Source: Fibrobacter sp.
Lineage (GTDB): Bacteria > Fibrobacterota > Fibrobacteria > Fibrobacterales > Fibrobacteraceae
Assembly: GCA_024398995.1 (NCBI GenBank)
Contig: JAKSIE010000020.1
Span: forward strand, 1 to 39,533
Direction: 5' to 3'
Length of the DNA stretch: 39,533 bases
Shown: positions 22,622-30,697 of the stretch, piece by piece
Layout of the letters: the number at the start of each line of letters is the position of its first letter
How positions within the stretch are numbered: position 1 is the first letter of the stretch
Made by a program: the position numbers and the translations under genes
Notes under the pieces: model-generated
What the model was told of the DNA's origin: nothing
The model's input: the letters and a program-made list of their open reading frames with translations, nothing else
The model's database searches: none

Positions 22622-22652
22622 TTGACAAATTGGTAAATTTAGACGATTTATA
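22622..22652 (+). promoter_or_regulatory. Cyclophilin-gene promoter
   Basis: TTGACA at 22622-22627, 17 bp, GATTTA at 22645-22650 (TTTATA at 22647 gives 19 bp). The 39-nt block ending in CAATG matches the block before the MoxR gene at 29 positions, which marks it as a shared promoter type or operator. Confidence 0.6.
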
Positions 22653-22663
22653 CAATGGGTTCT

Positions 22664-23197
22664 ATGAAAATCATTAGAAGGTTCTTTGTCGCCACTTTGT
22701 TGAGCGGTCTTTTTGCTATGGGCTGTGCCGAGGGTAAAGTCTATAACAAAGATTATTCCGGCATTAAGGCTATTGAAGCGACCATTACAACTCACGAAGG
22801 TGTCATTGTGCTGGATTTGGATTTTAAGTCCGCTCCAAATACTGTAGCCAACTTTGTAGAATTGTCCAATAAGGGCTTTTATAATGGTCTGATTTTTCAT
22901 CGAGTCATTCCTGGATTTATGATTCAGGGTGGCGATCCCGAAGGTAATGGCAAGGGTGGTCCCGGCTATACCATCGACGACGAGATTAGTTCCTTGAAGC
23001 ATGAGACGGGTGTTATTTCTATGGCTAACCGCGGTGCAAATACCAACGGTTCCCAGTTTTTTATAACGCACACGCCCCAGCCTCATCTGGACGGCAAGCA
23101 TACCGTGTTCGGAAAGGTTATTTCCGGTCAGGATGTGGTCTGCCGTATTGAACAGAACGATCCCATTATTAACATCAAAATTGTGGAAAAGAAGTAA
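22664..23197 (+). CDS. Lipoprotein cyclophilin-type peptidyl-prolyl isomerase
   Basis: 177 aa from ATG 22664; an in-frame ATG nine bases earlier (22655) lies at the edge of the promoter and would probably be at or before the transcription start. MKIIRRFF plus a hydrophobic stretch ending in AMGC looks like a lipoprotein signal with an imperfect lipobox. The rest is a minimal bacterial cyclophilin (PpiB-like): [55 protein letters not shown] and [14 protein letters not shown]. These include the catalytic Arg in FHR and the QGGDP and SQFFI substrate-pocket residues. It should act in the periplasm on X-Pro bonds. The H1-like gene starts 3 bp after its stop, so they are co-transcribed. Confidence 0.9.
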   Translation: MKIIRRFFVATLLSGLFAMGCAEGKVYNKDYSGIKAIEATITTHEGVIVLDLDFKSAPNTVANFVELSNKGFYNGLIFHRVIPGFMIQGGDPEGNGKGGPGYTIDDEISSLKHETGVISMANRGANTNGSQFFITHTPQPHLDGKHTVFGKVISGQDVVCRIEQNDPIINIKIVEKK

Positions 23198-23200
23198 CCT

Positions 23201-24451
23201 ATGAGTTCTAAGAAAGTTTCGTCCAAGGAAACAAAGCCGGCCGCCAAGAAGGCTGCCGCTGCCAAGAAGCCCGCTGAAAAGCCGGCTGCTAAGAAGGCTG
23301 CAAGTGCTCCTGCAAAGAAGACTGCCGCTGCCAGTGCAGCCAAGAAACCGGCTAAGGCTCCTGCCAAGGATGTGAAGGCAGCTAAGGCTGCTCCTGCCGC
23401 CAAGGCTTCCAAGACTGCTGCAAAGCCGGCCACCAAGGTTGCTGCAAAGCCCGCCAAGGCCGCTCCCGCAAAGTCTGCCAAGTCTGCTTCCGCAAAACCC
23501 GTAAAGGCTGCAAAGCCCGCCGCAAAGGCAGCTCCTGCTGCCAAGGCTTCCAAGGTTGCCGCTAAGCCCGCTAAGGCCGCTCCCGCAAAGCCGGTAAAGG
23601 CAGCAAAGCCTGCCAAGGCTGAAACCAAGAAAGCCGCTCCCGCAGCTAAGCCAGCCAAGCCTGCAAAGCCCGCCAAGGTAGAAACCAAGAAGGCTGAAAA
23701 GCCCGCCAAGGTCGTTGCCGCAAAGCCCGCCAAGGCTGAAAAGGCTCCTAAGGCCGACACAAAGAAGAAGGGCCAGGAAGAAAAGTCCGAAGAAGTCAAG
23801 CCGGTCGAAGCCAAGCCTGAAAAGGCTGGCAAGAAGGGCAAGAAAGCTGAAGATGTTGCTGTCGAACCTGTTGCTGAAGTTGCTCCGGTCGAAGAAAAGC
23901 CGGCAAAGGGTGGCAAGAAAGGCAAGGATAAGATCGTTGACGTCGAAGAAGAACAGGACGATGCAATTCTTGCCAGGGGCGTCAAGCGTTTTTCCAAGAC
24001 CGTGATGTTCATTGAAATCGACGAACAGGAAGACCGCTCCAACAAGAAGAAGATGTCCTCCGAAATGAAGAATCTCGAAATGAAGCCCACCGCTTCTATC
24101 CGTCACAAGATTTCTCTCGCCGAAGAAACCCAGGAAGAACTTACCGAACGAATCCTCAAGGAACTGGAAGAACAGAACCTTGCCTTCGAACGTGAAGCTG
24201 CTTCCCAGATGTGTACTCGTTGTAACCGCAATCTTGTTTCCCCGGAATTCTGGGTGGACAAGCACCTGGGTTACTGTGAAGAATGCGCTATGATTCTTAA
24301 GCTTGGCCAGTCCAAGGAAGCCCGTAAGGTGGAATACCAGCTGGGTTCCATGGGCGGTGACTCCCTGGATGAAGAAGATGACGAAATCCTGGGACCGGAT
24401 GCAGACGACCTGAAGGAAGCTGAAGAAGATTTGGAAGCTCTGGGCGATTAA
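23201..24451 (+). CDS. Histone-H1-like Lys/Ala/Pro repeat protein with four-Cys zinc motif
   Basis: 416 aa. Residues 1-200 are almost only Lys, Ala and Pro in short repeats such as AAKPAKA, like the C-terminal tail of histone H1, AlgP or mycobacterial HupB. The middle (200-260) becomes acidic, then about 265-330 is helical. The C-terminus has C338-x2-C341-x17-C359-x2-C362, a zinc-finger of DksA/TraR style (CTRCNRNL, YCEECAMIL), and ends in a strongly acidic tail. It is probably a cytoplasmic nucleic-acid or RNA-polymerase-associated protein with a basic arm for DNA. Its place directly behind a lipoprotein cyclophilin is puzzling. DksA itself is much shorter and has no such arm. Function is inferred from composition only. 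Confidence 0.75.
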   Translation: MSSKKVSSKETKPAAKKAAAAKKPAEKPAAKKAASAPAKKTAAASAAKKPAKAPAKDVKAAKAAPAAKASKTAAKPATKVAAKPAKAAPAKSAKSASAKPVKAAKPAAKAAPAAKASKVAAKPAKAAPAKPVKAAKPAKAETKKAAPAAKPAKPAKPAKVETKKAEKPAKVVAAKPAKAEKAPKADTKKKGQEEKSEEVKPVEAKPEKAGKKGKKAEDVAVEPVAEVAPVEEKPAKGGKKGKDKIVDVEEEQDDAILARGVKRFSKTVMFIEIDEQEDRSNKKKMSSEMKNLEMKPTASIRHKISLAEETQEELTERILKELEEQNLAFEREAASQMCTRCNRNLVSPEFWVDKHLGYCEECAMILKLGQSKEARKVEYQLGSMGGDSLDEEDDEILGPDADDLKEAEEDLEALGD

Positions 24452-24508
24452 TTTTGCCTCGCCAAACTGCGACACAGTTTACAACAAGTTAATCAGAATA
24501 AATTAAAA

Positions 24509-24541
24509 GGACGCTGACTGAAAAAGTTAGCGCCCTTTTTT
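24509..24541 (+). terminator. Terminator after the H1-like gene
   Basis: GGACGCTGACT and AGTTAGCGCCC pair around GAAAA (one mismatch, one wobble), followed by six T. A small hairpin AAACTG/CAGTTT at 24464-24480 lies just before it. Confidence 0.8.
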
Positions 24542-24598
24542 GTAAGGTCCATTTTATTTCTGAATTGTCCGCACGGAAACCAGAAACAGTTCCTGCGA

Positions 24599-24628
24599 AA
24601 AAAAAAGCCGTCGGATAAACCGACGACC
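24599..24628 (-). terminator. Terminator after lexA
   Basis: Read on the minus strand, GTCGTCGG and CCGACGGC pair around TTTAT and run into about ten T residues. It lies about 25 nt past the lexA stop. Confidence 0.88.
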
Positions 24629-24652
24629 TGTGTGTGTGAAATTTTGCTGTGA

Positions 24653-25339
24653 TTAGTTCACCTTGCGCATCACGCCAATAACGCGGCCCGCAATGGAAAA
24701 ATCCTTGTCGTTCTTCACGATGATGGGGCGGTAGTTGGGGTTTGCGGGGCGAAGTTCGATGCGGTCTGCTGCCGGATGGTAATACTTGACGGTAGCTTCG
24801 TTGTCTACCTGGGCTACGATGATTTCACCGCGGTCTGCAGTCTTCTGCTGGCGGGCAAAAATCAGGTCGCCGTCGAAGATGCCTGCATTGATCATGGAGT
24901 CGCCCTTGACGCGAAGAGCGAACACATCGGAACGGCAAGCCAAGAAGTCGCGGTCGATGGTGACGGTGCCCTCGAGGTTCTGCACTGCCAGAATGGGGGT
25001 ACCGGCGGCAACGCGGCCAACGATAGGAATTTCGATGGTGTTGCTGACGGTTTCGGAGGCTTCGGATTCGTTACCGGTGTTCAGAATTTCGATACCGCGG
25101 CTCAGACGGGGAGAGCGGTTAATGTAACCCTTTTTGATGAGGGCTGCAAGAATAGAACGAACGCCATTGGTGGAAGAAATTTCAAAGCGATTGCCGATTT
25201 CGCGAACGGTAGGCGGCATGCGGTTTTCCTTGGAGTACTTCTTGATGTATTCCAGGATTTCTTCCTGGCGGGGAGTCAAGCCCTTGCGCTTGCTTTCGCC
25301 GGCTTCAATTTCAGATTCGGATGTATTGAACTTGTCCAT
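24653..25339 (-). CDS. lexA: SOS repressor LexA
   Basis: 228 aa from ATG 25339, which has GAGGTG 5 nt upstream; an ATG 12 bases earlier lacks one. The N-terminal winged helix-turn-helix (21-85) includes [20 protein letters not shown]. The autocleavage site Ala112-Gly113 (VAAGTP), nucleophile Ser148 (VKGDSM) and base Lys185 (EATVKY) are all present. LexA represses DNA-damage genes and is cleaved when RecA is activated. A likely operator lies between the -35 and -10 of its own promoter (25386-25399), so it is autoregulated. A terminator follows. pepA lies upstream on the same strand, 85 bp away, and is probably transcribed separately. Confidence 0.97.
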   Translation of the reverse strand: MDKFNTSESEIEAGESKRKGLTPRQEEILEYIKKYSKENRMPPTVREIGNRFEISSTNGVRSILAALIKKGYINRSPRLSRGIEILNTGNESEASETVSNTIEIPIVGRVAAGTPILAVQNLEGTVTIDRDFLACRSDVFALRVKGDSMINAGIFDGDLIFARQQKTADRGEIIVAQVDNEATVKYYHPAADRIELRPANPNYRPIIVKNDKDFSIAGRVIGVMRKVN

Positions 25340-25378
25340 TTTGCACCTCATAGAAAGGTTTTACAATTACCGTTTCTA

Positions 25379-25407
25379 AATATAGTGTACAAAAAGGCAT
25401 TTGTCAA
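25379..25407 (-). promoter_or_regulatory. lexA promoter with LexA operator in the spacer
   Basis: Minus strand: TTGACA (25402-25407), exactly 17 bp, TATATT (25379-25384). The spacer contains TGCCTTTTTGTACA (25386-25399), matching the recalled F. succinogenes LexA box TGCNC-N4-GTGCA except for a symmetric pair of changes (C to T, G to A). A bound repressor would block polymerase. A further half-site TGCAC lies upstream at about 25418. Confidence 0.7.
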
Positions 25408-25436
25408 TAGGTTCACTGCACAAAAAGTAACTTTTT

Positions 25437-26951
25437 TTAGACCGCTTCGTAGGAACCGCAGGCCTCGCTTAAACTTCCGGCGCCCATACGGCGGGCAAGT
25501 TCAATGAGTGTCTGCACGCCAAAGCCGGTTGCGCCGTAGTCGGTGTACTTCCACTTCTTGTCAACGAAGGCGGTGCCTGCAATGTCCAGATGGGCCCATG
25601 CGGTATCTGCGGGCAGGAATTCCTGGAGGAAGAGTGCGGCGGAAATTGCACCGGCATCGCTTCCGGTATTCTTCAGGTCGGCAAACTTGTCCTTGAGGCC
25701 GTCGGCGTATTCTTCTTCAAGGGGCATGCTCCAGAACTTTTCACAGCAGTCCTCACCGCAGTTGATCACGGCGCGGGCAAGGTCGTCGTCATTACAGAAG
25801 AAACCTGCCACGGCGTAACCCAGGGCGCGAACCATGGCGCCGGTAAGGGTTGCTAGGTCCACAATGTGGGTCGCCCCGATGAGACCTGCTTCTGCCAAGC
25901 CGTCCGAGAGTACAAGGCGGCCTTCAGCATCGGTGTTGTCCACCATGACGGTCTTGCCGTTCTTTGCGGTAAAGATATCGCCAGGAAGTACGGACATGTT
26001 GCCGATGGCGTTTTCTGCAAGGCAAAGGACTGCACTCACCTTCATGGGAATCTTGAGGGTGGCTATGGCTTGGATTGCAGCCAATGTGGTTGCTGCACCA
26101 GACATGTCACTAATCATTTCGGGCATGGATTTAGGCGGTTTAAGGCAGAGGCCGCCGGTATCAAAGCAGAGACCCTTGCCGACAATTACCAAATGGTCTG
26201 CGGAGGTCCTATCTGCGCGAGAACCACGCGCAGGCTTGGTTCCGTCGTAGCTCAAAGTCACCATAAACGGCGGGCGAGAACTGCCCTTGCCAACGGTAAC
26301 GTGGCCCATGAAACCTTCTTTTTCAAGTTGCTTCATATCGCGGACTTTGATCGTAAGGCCATCAGTGTACTTGGCGATAGTTCTGGCTCGTTCCACGAAG
26401 TCGGCGGGAGTCAAGTCTGCGGCAGGGGTGTTGATCAAATTCTTTGCAAGAACAATTGCCTTTTGTTCTACAGCAACGTCTTCTGCGATCTTCTTGAATT
26501 CTGCAGTGTGTTCGCCAGCAATGATTTCAAAGGTGACCTGGAAAGATTCTTTCTTGATGCTCTTGTAGGCATCAAACTTATAATCTGCGTAGGCGAGGCC
26601 GTGAGCGATGGACTTGAACTGTTCGGGGGCAGCGTCGGCAAGCATCAGGCTTACCACAGGAATCTGCTTTTTAGAAGCGCGTTGAGCCAAGCGGTATGCG
26701 GCCATACGCAAATGGTCCAAACTGGAGATTCCGCGTTCCTTGGCTGCGTTTACGAATATGGTTGCAACTCCATCGATTTCAAGAAATTCAAGGTCTTCGA
26801 AAACACCATCACTCATTCCGTTCAGAACAGATTCTACCTGTTTTTCGCCATCCTCAGTAAGAATGGCTGAGAATTGGACTGATTTCTTTACGAAAAAGAG
26901 GGCTTGGGCGTTAGATTTGCCCGATTCTTTGGCAATAATGTTCAGTTTCAT
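25437..26951 (-). CDS. pepA: Leucyl (cytosol) aminopeptidase, M17
   Basis: 504 aa, usual length for M17. The N-terminal macro-like domain (1-170) is diverged; the catalytic domain carries VGKGLCFDTGGLCLKPP, the two-metal and Lys signature (normally FDSGG, here FDTGG), MISDMSGAA, and the family signature NTDAEGRLVLSD. These supply the Lys, Asp and Glu ligands for two Zn/Mn ions and the catalytic Arg. The enzyme releases N-terminal residues from peptides in the cytoplasm as a hexamer, and some PepA proteins also bind DNA. No strong ribosome-binding site is seen before ATG 26951. It is divergent from the outer-membrane protein gene at 27093. Confidence 0.93.
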   Translation of the reverse strand: MKLNIIAKESGKSNAQALFFVKKSVQFSAILTEDGEKQVESVLNGMSDGVFEDLEFLEIDGVATIFVNAAKERGISSLDHLRMAAYRLAQRASKKQIPVVSLMLADAAPEQFKSIAHGLAYADYKFDAYKSIKKESFQVTFEIIAGEHTAEFKKIAEDVAVEQKAIVLAKNLINTPAADLTPADFVERARTIAKYTDGLTIKVRDMKQLEKEGFMGHVTVGKGSSRPPFMVTLSYDGTKPARGSRADRTSADHLVIVGKGLCFDTGGLCLKPPKSMPEMISDMSGAATTLAAIQAIATLKIPMKVSAVLCLAENAIGNMSVLPGDIFTAKNGKTVMVDNTDAEGRLVLSDGLAEAGLIGATHIVDLATLTGAMVRALGYAVAGFFCNDDDLARAVINCGEDCCEKFWSMPLEEEYADGLKDKFADLKNTGSDAGAISAALFLQEFLPADTAWAHLDIAGTAFVDKKWKYTDYGATGFGVQTLIELARRMGAGSLSEACGSYEAV

Positions 26952-26976
26952 ACAAGAAAATTTAGTAAAAACCCTG

Positions 26977-27011
26977 TTTTTTTCACTAAAAAAAGGAAAG
27001 TGTGAAAAAAA
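26977..27011. repeat. Inverted repeat in the pepA/OMP divergent region
   Basis: TTTTTTTCAC (26977-26986) and GTGAAAAAAA (27002-27011) form a perfect 10-bp inverted repeat with a 15-nt loop. It sits between two divergent starts, where a terminator is not needed. It could be a bent, protein-bound site or only AT-rich promoter DNA. Confidence 0.4.
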
Positions 27012-27092
27012 AGTTGATTTTACGCAACTTCAACTCGTTTTTGAACTTCAAAACATTGTATATTTTTTCCAAACATTTTAAGGAGGAAAATT

Positions 27093-28073
27093 ATGAATAT
27101 TCGTTTCACTTCTATTATGGCTGTGCTCGCTACAGCTGCTACCGTGTTCGCTGCAGAACCTGCAGCCGAAACAGCAGCTCCTGCCGCAGAAGCTGCCGTT
27201 GTTGCTGCTCCTGCCGCTGAACCCGTCGCCGAACCCGCCGCCGAATCCGCTGTTGCCGCAGCCCCTGTCGAAGAAGTTGCAGCCCCTGCTGAAGAAGCTG
27301 CTCCCGCTGCTGTCGAAACTGCTTCCGACGAAGCACCCGCTCCTTCTGCAGTTCGTGGCGGTAAGAGTACTAAGACTATCGTTGTTGAATCTCGTCCTGC
27401 ATCGCAGAATGTTTATGTTCAACAGAACGCTCAGCCGGCTACCGTTCAGCGTACCCGCAATTACGAACCTCAGAAGGTTTCTTACGGTGTCCAGGCATTC
27501 GTTGGTTCCTTCTTCTTTATGGACGACATTTTCGACTATGACATGTCTGGTATGACCTGGCGCGCTGGTTTGCACCTGTCTCTCCCGCTGAATGATTACA
27601 CTTCCGCTTTGAAGGTTGCCTTGCTTTATGAACAGAGCGATGCATCTACTTCCGACGACAACAGCTACAGCTCTTCCCGTAAGATTAAACAGCGTAAATT
27701 GAACATTCCTGTTCTCTTTGACTTCAAGGGCCCCCGCTCTGTCGTTTCTTTCGGCGTTGGTGCTAGCGTAGATATTCCGCTGACCGATACCTTCTCTTAC
27801 ATCTGCCACGGTACCGATACCAAGGATCGCGGTAACCTCAAGCATACCGATGGAAATGGTGGTCGTCATAAGTTTGATATGATCGATTCTGACCAGCGCA
27901 AGTCTGTGGACTACAACCTGCTTCTTGGTTTCTCCATTCGTCCGCACAAGATGCTGAGCTTCGATCTTCGCTACGAACTTGGCCTCAACAAGCTCTATGA
28001 AGATGACTTCGATCTCGGCGTGGATAACACCTCCAGCGCATTCACTCTGGGTCTGTCCTTCTACGTTCCCTAA
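27093..28073 (+). CDS. Outer-membrane beta-barrel protein with Ala/Glu/Pro tail
   Basis: 326 aa from ATG 27093 behind a very strong Shine-Dalgarno (AAGGAGG). The signal peptide (1-20) ends VFA, giving mature AEPAAETAAP. Residues 21-95 are an acidic Ala/Pro/Glu/Val-rich segment. Residues 125-326 have alternating hydrophobic strands and aromatic residues, ending FTLGLSFYVP, typical of a small OmpA/OmpX-like porin-type barrel with a C-terminal aromatic signature. It is expected in the outer membrane, with the low-complexity arm crossing the periplasm. The antiporter gene follows 18 bp later and may be co-transcribed. No closer family is recognised. The minus-strand gene at 30698 has the same design. 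Confidence 0.75.
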   Translation: MNIRFTSIMAVLATAATVFAAEPAAETAAPAAEAAVVAAPAAEPVAEPAAESAVAAAPVEEVAAPAEEAAPAAVETASDEAPAPSAVRGGKSTKTIVVESRPASQNVYVQQNAQPATVQRTRNYEPQKVSYGVQAFVGSFFFMDDIFDYDMSGMTWRAGLHLSLPLNDYTSALKVALLYEQSDASTSDDNSYSSSRKIKQRKLNIPVLFDFKGPRSVVSFGVGASVDIPLTDTFSYICHGTDTKDRGNLKHTDGNGGRHKFDMIDSDQRKSVDYNLLLGFSIRPHKMLSFDLRYELGLNKLYEDDFDLGVDNTSSAFTLGLSFYVP

Positions 28074-28091
28074 TATTAAGCAGAAACACAT

Positions 28092-29084
28092 ATGCTAATC
28101 CCTGCAATAGCTGTTATCTTTGGTTTAATAGTTCTTGTGTGGAGCGCAGACAAATTCGTGGACGGCGCCGTTGGCGTCGCCCGTTTTTGTGGAATGAGCA
28201 CACTACTTATCGGTATGGTAATCGTGGGCTTTGGAACCAGTGCTCCCGAAATGGTTGTCTCTGCTTTGTCCGCAGTGCAGGGTAATCCTGAATTGGCATT
28301 AGGCAATGCTTACGGCAGCAATATTGCAAACATCGCTCTGATCCTAGGTGTTACGGCCTTGATTTCTCCGATTTTGGTTCAGAGATCCGTTCTTAAGAAG
28401 GACTTGCCGTTGCTAATCGGGGTAACGCTTCTGTCCATAGGTCTTCTGCTGGATGGTTCTGTTTCTCGAATGGATGGCGTCATTTTCTTGCTGGTTTTCT
28501 TCGCCGTGATGGGCTTCAATATTTATAAGGAAAAACGAGCCGCAGGCGAGGTTGTAGAGTCCGCAGCTTCCGAGGCGTCCTCTAATTCGTCCGAGGCGCC
28601 CATGAGCCTAGGCAAGTCCATAGGATTGCTTGTTCTTGGCATGGCTCTTTTGGTAGCTAGCTCTAGGGCGCTTGTGTGGGGTGCAGTTGAAATTGCCCGT
28701 AGCCTTGGCGTAAGCGATCTCTTGATTGGCTTGACTATCGTGGCTATTGGCACGTCTCTTCCGGAATTGGCCAGCTCCATTGCCGCCGCCCGCAAGGGGG
28801 AGGATGACCTGGCCGTAGGTAATATCATCGGCTCCAACTTGTTCAATACCTTGATGGTGGTTGGTATTGCCGCGACGATTGCTCCTATGCCTAGCATTGA
28901 GCAGGATGTGCTTTACCGCGATATGCCTCTGATGGGGGTATTGACCTTGTCACTCCTGGTGCTTGGATTCCGTCGTAAGGGGGATGGACGAATCAACCGT
29001 ATTGCGGGTGCCGTGCTGCTTATGGTTTATGTTCTGTATTTGCTGAGCTTGGTCCTAAAGTCAACCGGAAACTGGCCGTTCTAA
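28092..29084 (+). CDS. Calcium/sodium:proton antiporter (CaCA, YrbG-like)
   Basis: 330 aa with about ten membrane helices in two homologous halves. The alpha repeats are clear: GFGTSAPEMVVSALSAVQGN followed by GNAYGSNIANI in the first half, and AIGTSLPELASSIAAA followed by GNIIGSNLFNT in the second. These carry the ion-coordinating acidic and Ser/Asn residues of the Ca2+/cation antiporter superfamily. A short cytoplasmic loop near 150-175 (Glu/Ser-rich) joins the halves. The protein exchanges Ca2+ or Na+ across the inner membrane; the ion is inferred. It begins 18 bp after the barrel protein gene and has no clear ribosome-binding site of its own. Confidence 0.9.
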   Translation: MLIPAIAVIFGLIVLVWSADKFVDGAVGVARFCGMSTLLIGMVIVGFGTSAPEMVVSALSAVQGNPELALGNAYGSNIANIALILGVTALISPILVQRSVLKKDLPLLIGVTLLSIGLLLDGSVSRMDGVIFLLVFFAVMGFNIYKEKRAAGEVVESAASEASSNSSEAPMSLGKSIGLLVLGMALLVASSRALVWGAVEIARSLGVSDLLIGLTIVAIGTSLPELASSIAAARKGEDDLAVGNIIGSNLFNTLMVVGIAATIAPMPSIEQDVLYRDMPLMGVLTLSLLVLGFRRKGDGRINRIAGAVLLMVYVLYLLSLVLKSTGNWPF

Positions 29085-29112
29085 GGTTTGCCTACGGAGG
29101 CCGAATGGGTTT

Positions 29113-29144
29113 ATGCTGCGGGCCCGATGATTACGGCCCGCATA
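29113..29144. terminator. Hairpin between convergent genes
   Basis: TGCGGGCC (29117-29124) and GGCCCGCA (29135-29142) pair perfectly around a 10-nt loop in the 100 bp between the antiporter and SpmA-SpmB genes. There is no T-run on either side, so it may end transcription weakly in both directions. Confidence 0.45.
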
Positions 29145-29185
29145 GACTCTGCATTACATAGCTTTAAATAACGAATCGCCTGCGG

Positions 29186-30430
29186 TTACATAGGCGGGAA
29201 GAAGATGTAGGCGATGGCGATGGCGGCGATGACGCCAACGGCATCGGCGATGAGTGCGCAGGTCACGGCGTGACGAGTCTTCTTTACTCCGACGGAGCCG
29301 AAGTATACGGCAATGATATAGAAGGTGGTGTCGGCGGCGCCCTGGAACATGCAACTTAAGCGGCCGGCGAAACTATCGGGGCCTAGGGTTTTCATGGTGT
29401 CGATCATCATGCCGCGGGCACCGCTGCCGCTAAGAGGCTTCATTATGGCGGTGGGGAGGGCGGGCACTACGTCGTTACCAATGCCGAACAATCCGAGAAT
29501 CCAGGAGACGCCATTCAGTAAAAGGTCCATGGCTCCGCTTGCACGGAATACGGCCACACCGACGAGAATTGCAACCAGGTTGGGGATGATCATAACTGCG
29601 GTATGGAATCCGTCCTTAGCGCCTTCCACGAAGGCCTCGTAGGCCTGAATCTTGCGGTAGCATGCAAGGCCCAGGAATGCGACGATGACGCCAAACAGGA
29701 CCAAGCCGCTAATGAGGAGGCTGGAGGTGCCGATGGCTTCTGCAGTAAGGTGGCTGAAATAGAACATGATGGCGATAACGGCAGAAGAAAGACCACCGAG
29801 CCATGCCATTGTTACGGGATCCTTCAGCTTAACCTTCTGGAAAAAACTCAAGGCGAAAATGCCGGCCATAGTGCTAAAGAATGTAGAAAGCAACAGGGGG
29901 AGGAATACATCGCTGGGATTTGCCGCACCCATCTGGGCGCGGTAAGTCATAATGCTAACGGGAATCAGGGTAAGGCCGCTGGCATTCAGCACCAGGAACA
30001 TAATCTGGGAGTCGCTGGCCACGGTCTTATCTTCGTTGGGATTAAGTTCCTGGAGTTCCTTCATGGCCTTGAGGCCCATAGGGGTTGCCGCATTATCCAG
30101 GCCAAGCATGTTGGCACTGATATTCATGAGCATGGTTCCCACTACAGGATGGCCTTTGGGAATCTCCGGGAAAAGACGACTGAATAGGGGCTGCACCAAC
30201 TTGGCTAAAATCTGTATTGCGCCGGCTTTTTCGCCGATCTTCAAGATACCAAGCCAAAGACTTAGAATACCTGTAAGACCTAGGGCGATTTCAAAGGCCG
30301 TCTTGGACATGTCAAATGCTCCGAGAATAGCCTTGTTGAAAATACCGCTATCGCCAAAGGCAAGCCATTGCACCATACATGCAATGAAGGCACCGAAAAA
30401 GAAGATGAGCCAAATTACGTTCAGGACCAT
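29186..30430 (-). CDS. SpmA-SpmB-type nucleoside-recognition membrane protein
   Basis: 414 aa with about ten membrane helices. The first half matches spore maturation protein A (GHPVVGTMLMNISANMLGLD and NAATPMGLKAMKELQ). The second half, from about residue 230, matches SpmB (MIIPNLVAILVGVAVFRASG and MKPLSGSGARGMM). Each half is a Gate / nucleoside-recognition domain (PF07670). In Bacillus these are two proteins needed for spore core dehydration; fused forms occur in non-sporulating Gram-negatives, where the role is unknown. The transported compound is not known. On the minus strand it follows the small lipoprotein gene by 36 bp and may share its transcript. Confidence 0.85.
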   Translation of the reverse strand: MVLNVIWLIFFFGAFIACMVQWLAFGDSGIFNKAILGAFDMSKTAFEIALGLTGILSLWLGILKIGEKAGAIQILAKLVQPLFSRLFPEIPKGHPVVGTMLMNISANMLGLDNAATPMGLKAMKELQELNPNEDKTVASDSQIMFLVLNASGLTLIPVSIMTYRAQMGAANPSDVFLPLLLSTFFSTMAGIFALSFFQKVKLKDPVTMAWLGGLSSAVIAIMFYFSHLTAEAIGTSSLLISGLVLFGVIVAFLGLACYRKIQAYEAFVEGAKDGFHTAVMIIPNLVAILVGVAVFRASGAMDLLLNGVSWILGLFGIGNDVVPALPTAIMKPLSGSGARGMMIDTMKTLGPDSFAGRLSCMFQGAADTTFYIIAVYFGSVGVKKTRHAVTCALIADAVGVIAAIAIAYIFFPPM

Positions 30431-30466
30431 TTTATCGCTTAATCACTTCGTTTTTTATTGACGTTT

Positions 30467-30685
30467 TTACTCTTCTTCAGAGGAAGAACTGCTGGACTTT
30501 GCTCTGGAGGAGCTACTTTGCTTTTTGTTCGGTGCAACGACCTTATCGTCCTTCTGGTTTCCCACAATGCCTGTGGGACCGGTTTTGTCGATAGCATCGA
30601 CACCTGTGGCGATAGTGTCTGCGCTGCAAGCGATGAAAGCCGTGACGGCGAATACGGAGATTGCTGTGAGAATAATCTTTTTCAT
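30467..30685 (-). CDS. Small lipoprotein with Ser-rich tail
   Basis: 72 aa. The signal MKKIILTAISVFAVTAFIAC has a good lipobox (FIAC), giving a mature peptide of about 53 residues. The C-terminus is SSSSRAKSSSSSSEEE, the poly-Ser linker style common in Fibrobacter secreted proteins, but here with no domain behind it. AAGGA lies 9 nt before the ATG. It begins 12 bp after the barrel gene and is surely in that operon. It may partner the barrel protein. No family is recognised. Confidence 0.7.
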   Translation of the reverse strand: MKKIILTAISVFAVTAFIACSADTIATGVDAIDKTGPTGIVGNQKDDKVVAPNKKQSSSSRAKSSSSSSEEE

Positions 30686-30697
30686 GTTAAGCCGTCC

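Noticed and set aside
22556..24475. 639-codon minus-strand frame opposite the cyclophilin and H1-like genes
   Set aside because: The low-complexity Leu/Gly/Ser content is the reverse image of the Lys/Ala repeats, and cyclophilin and zinc-finger motifs lie on the plus strand.
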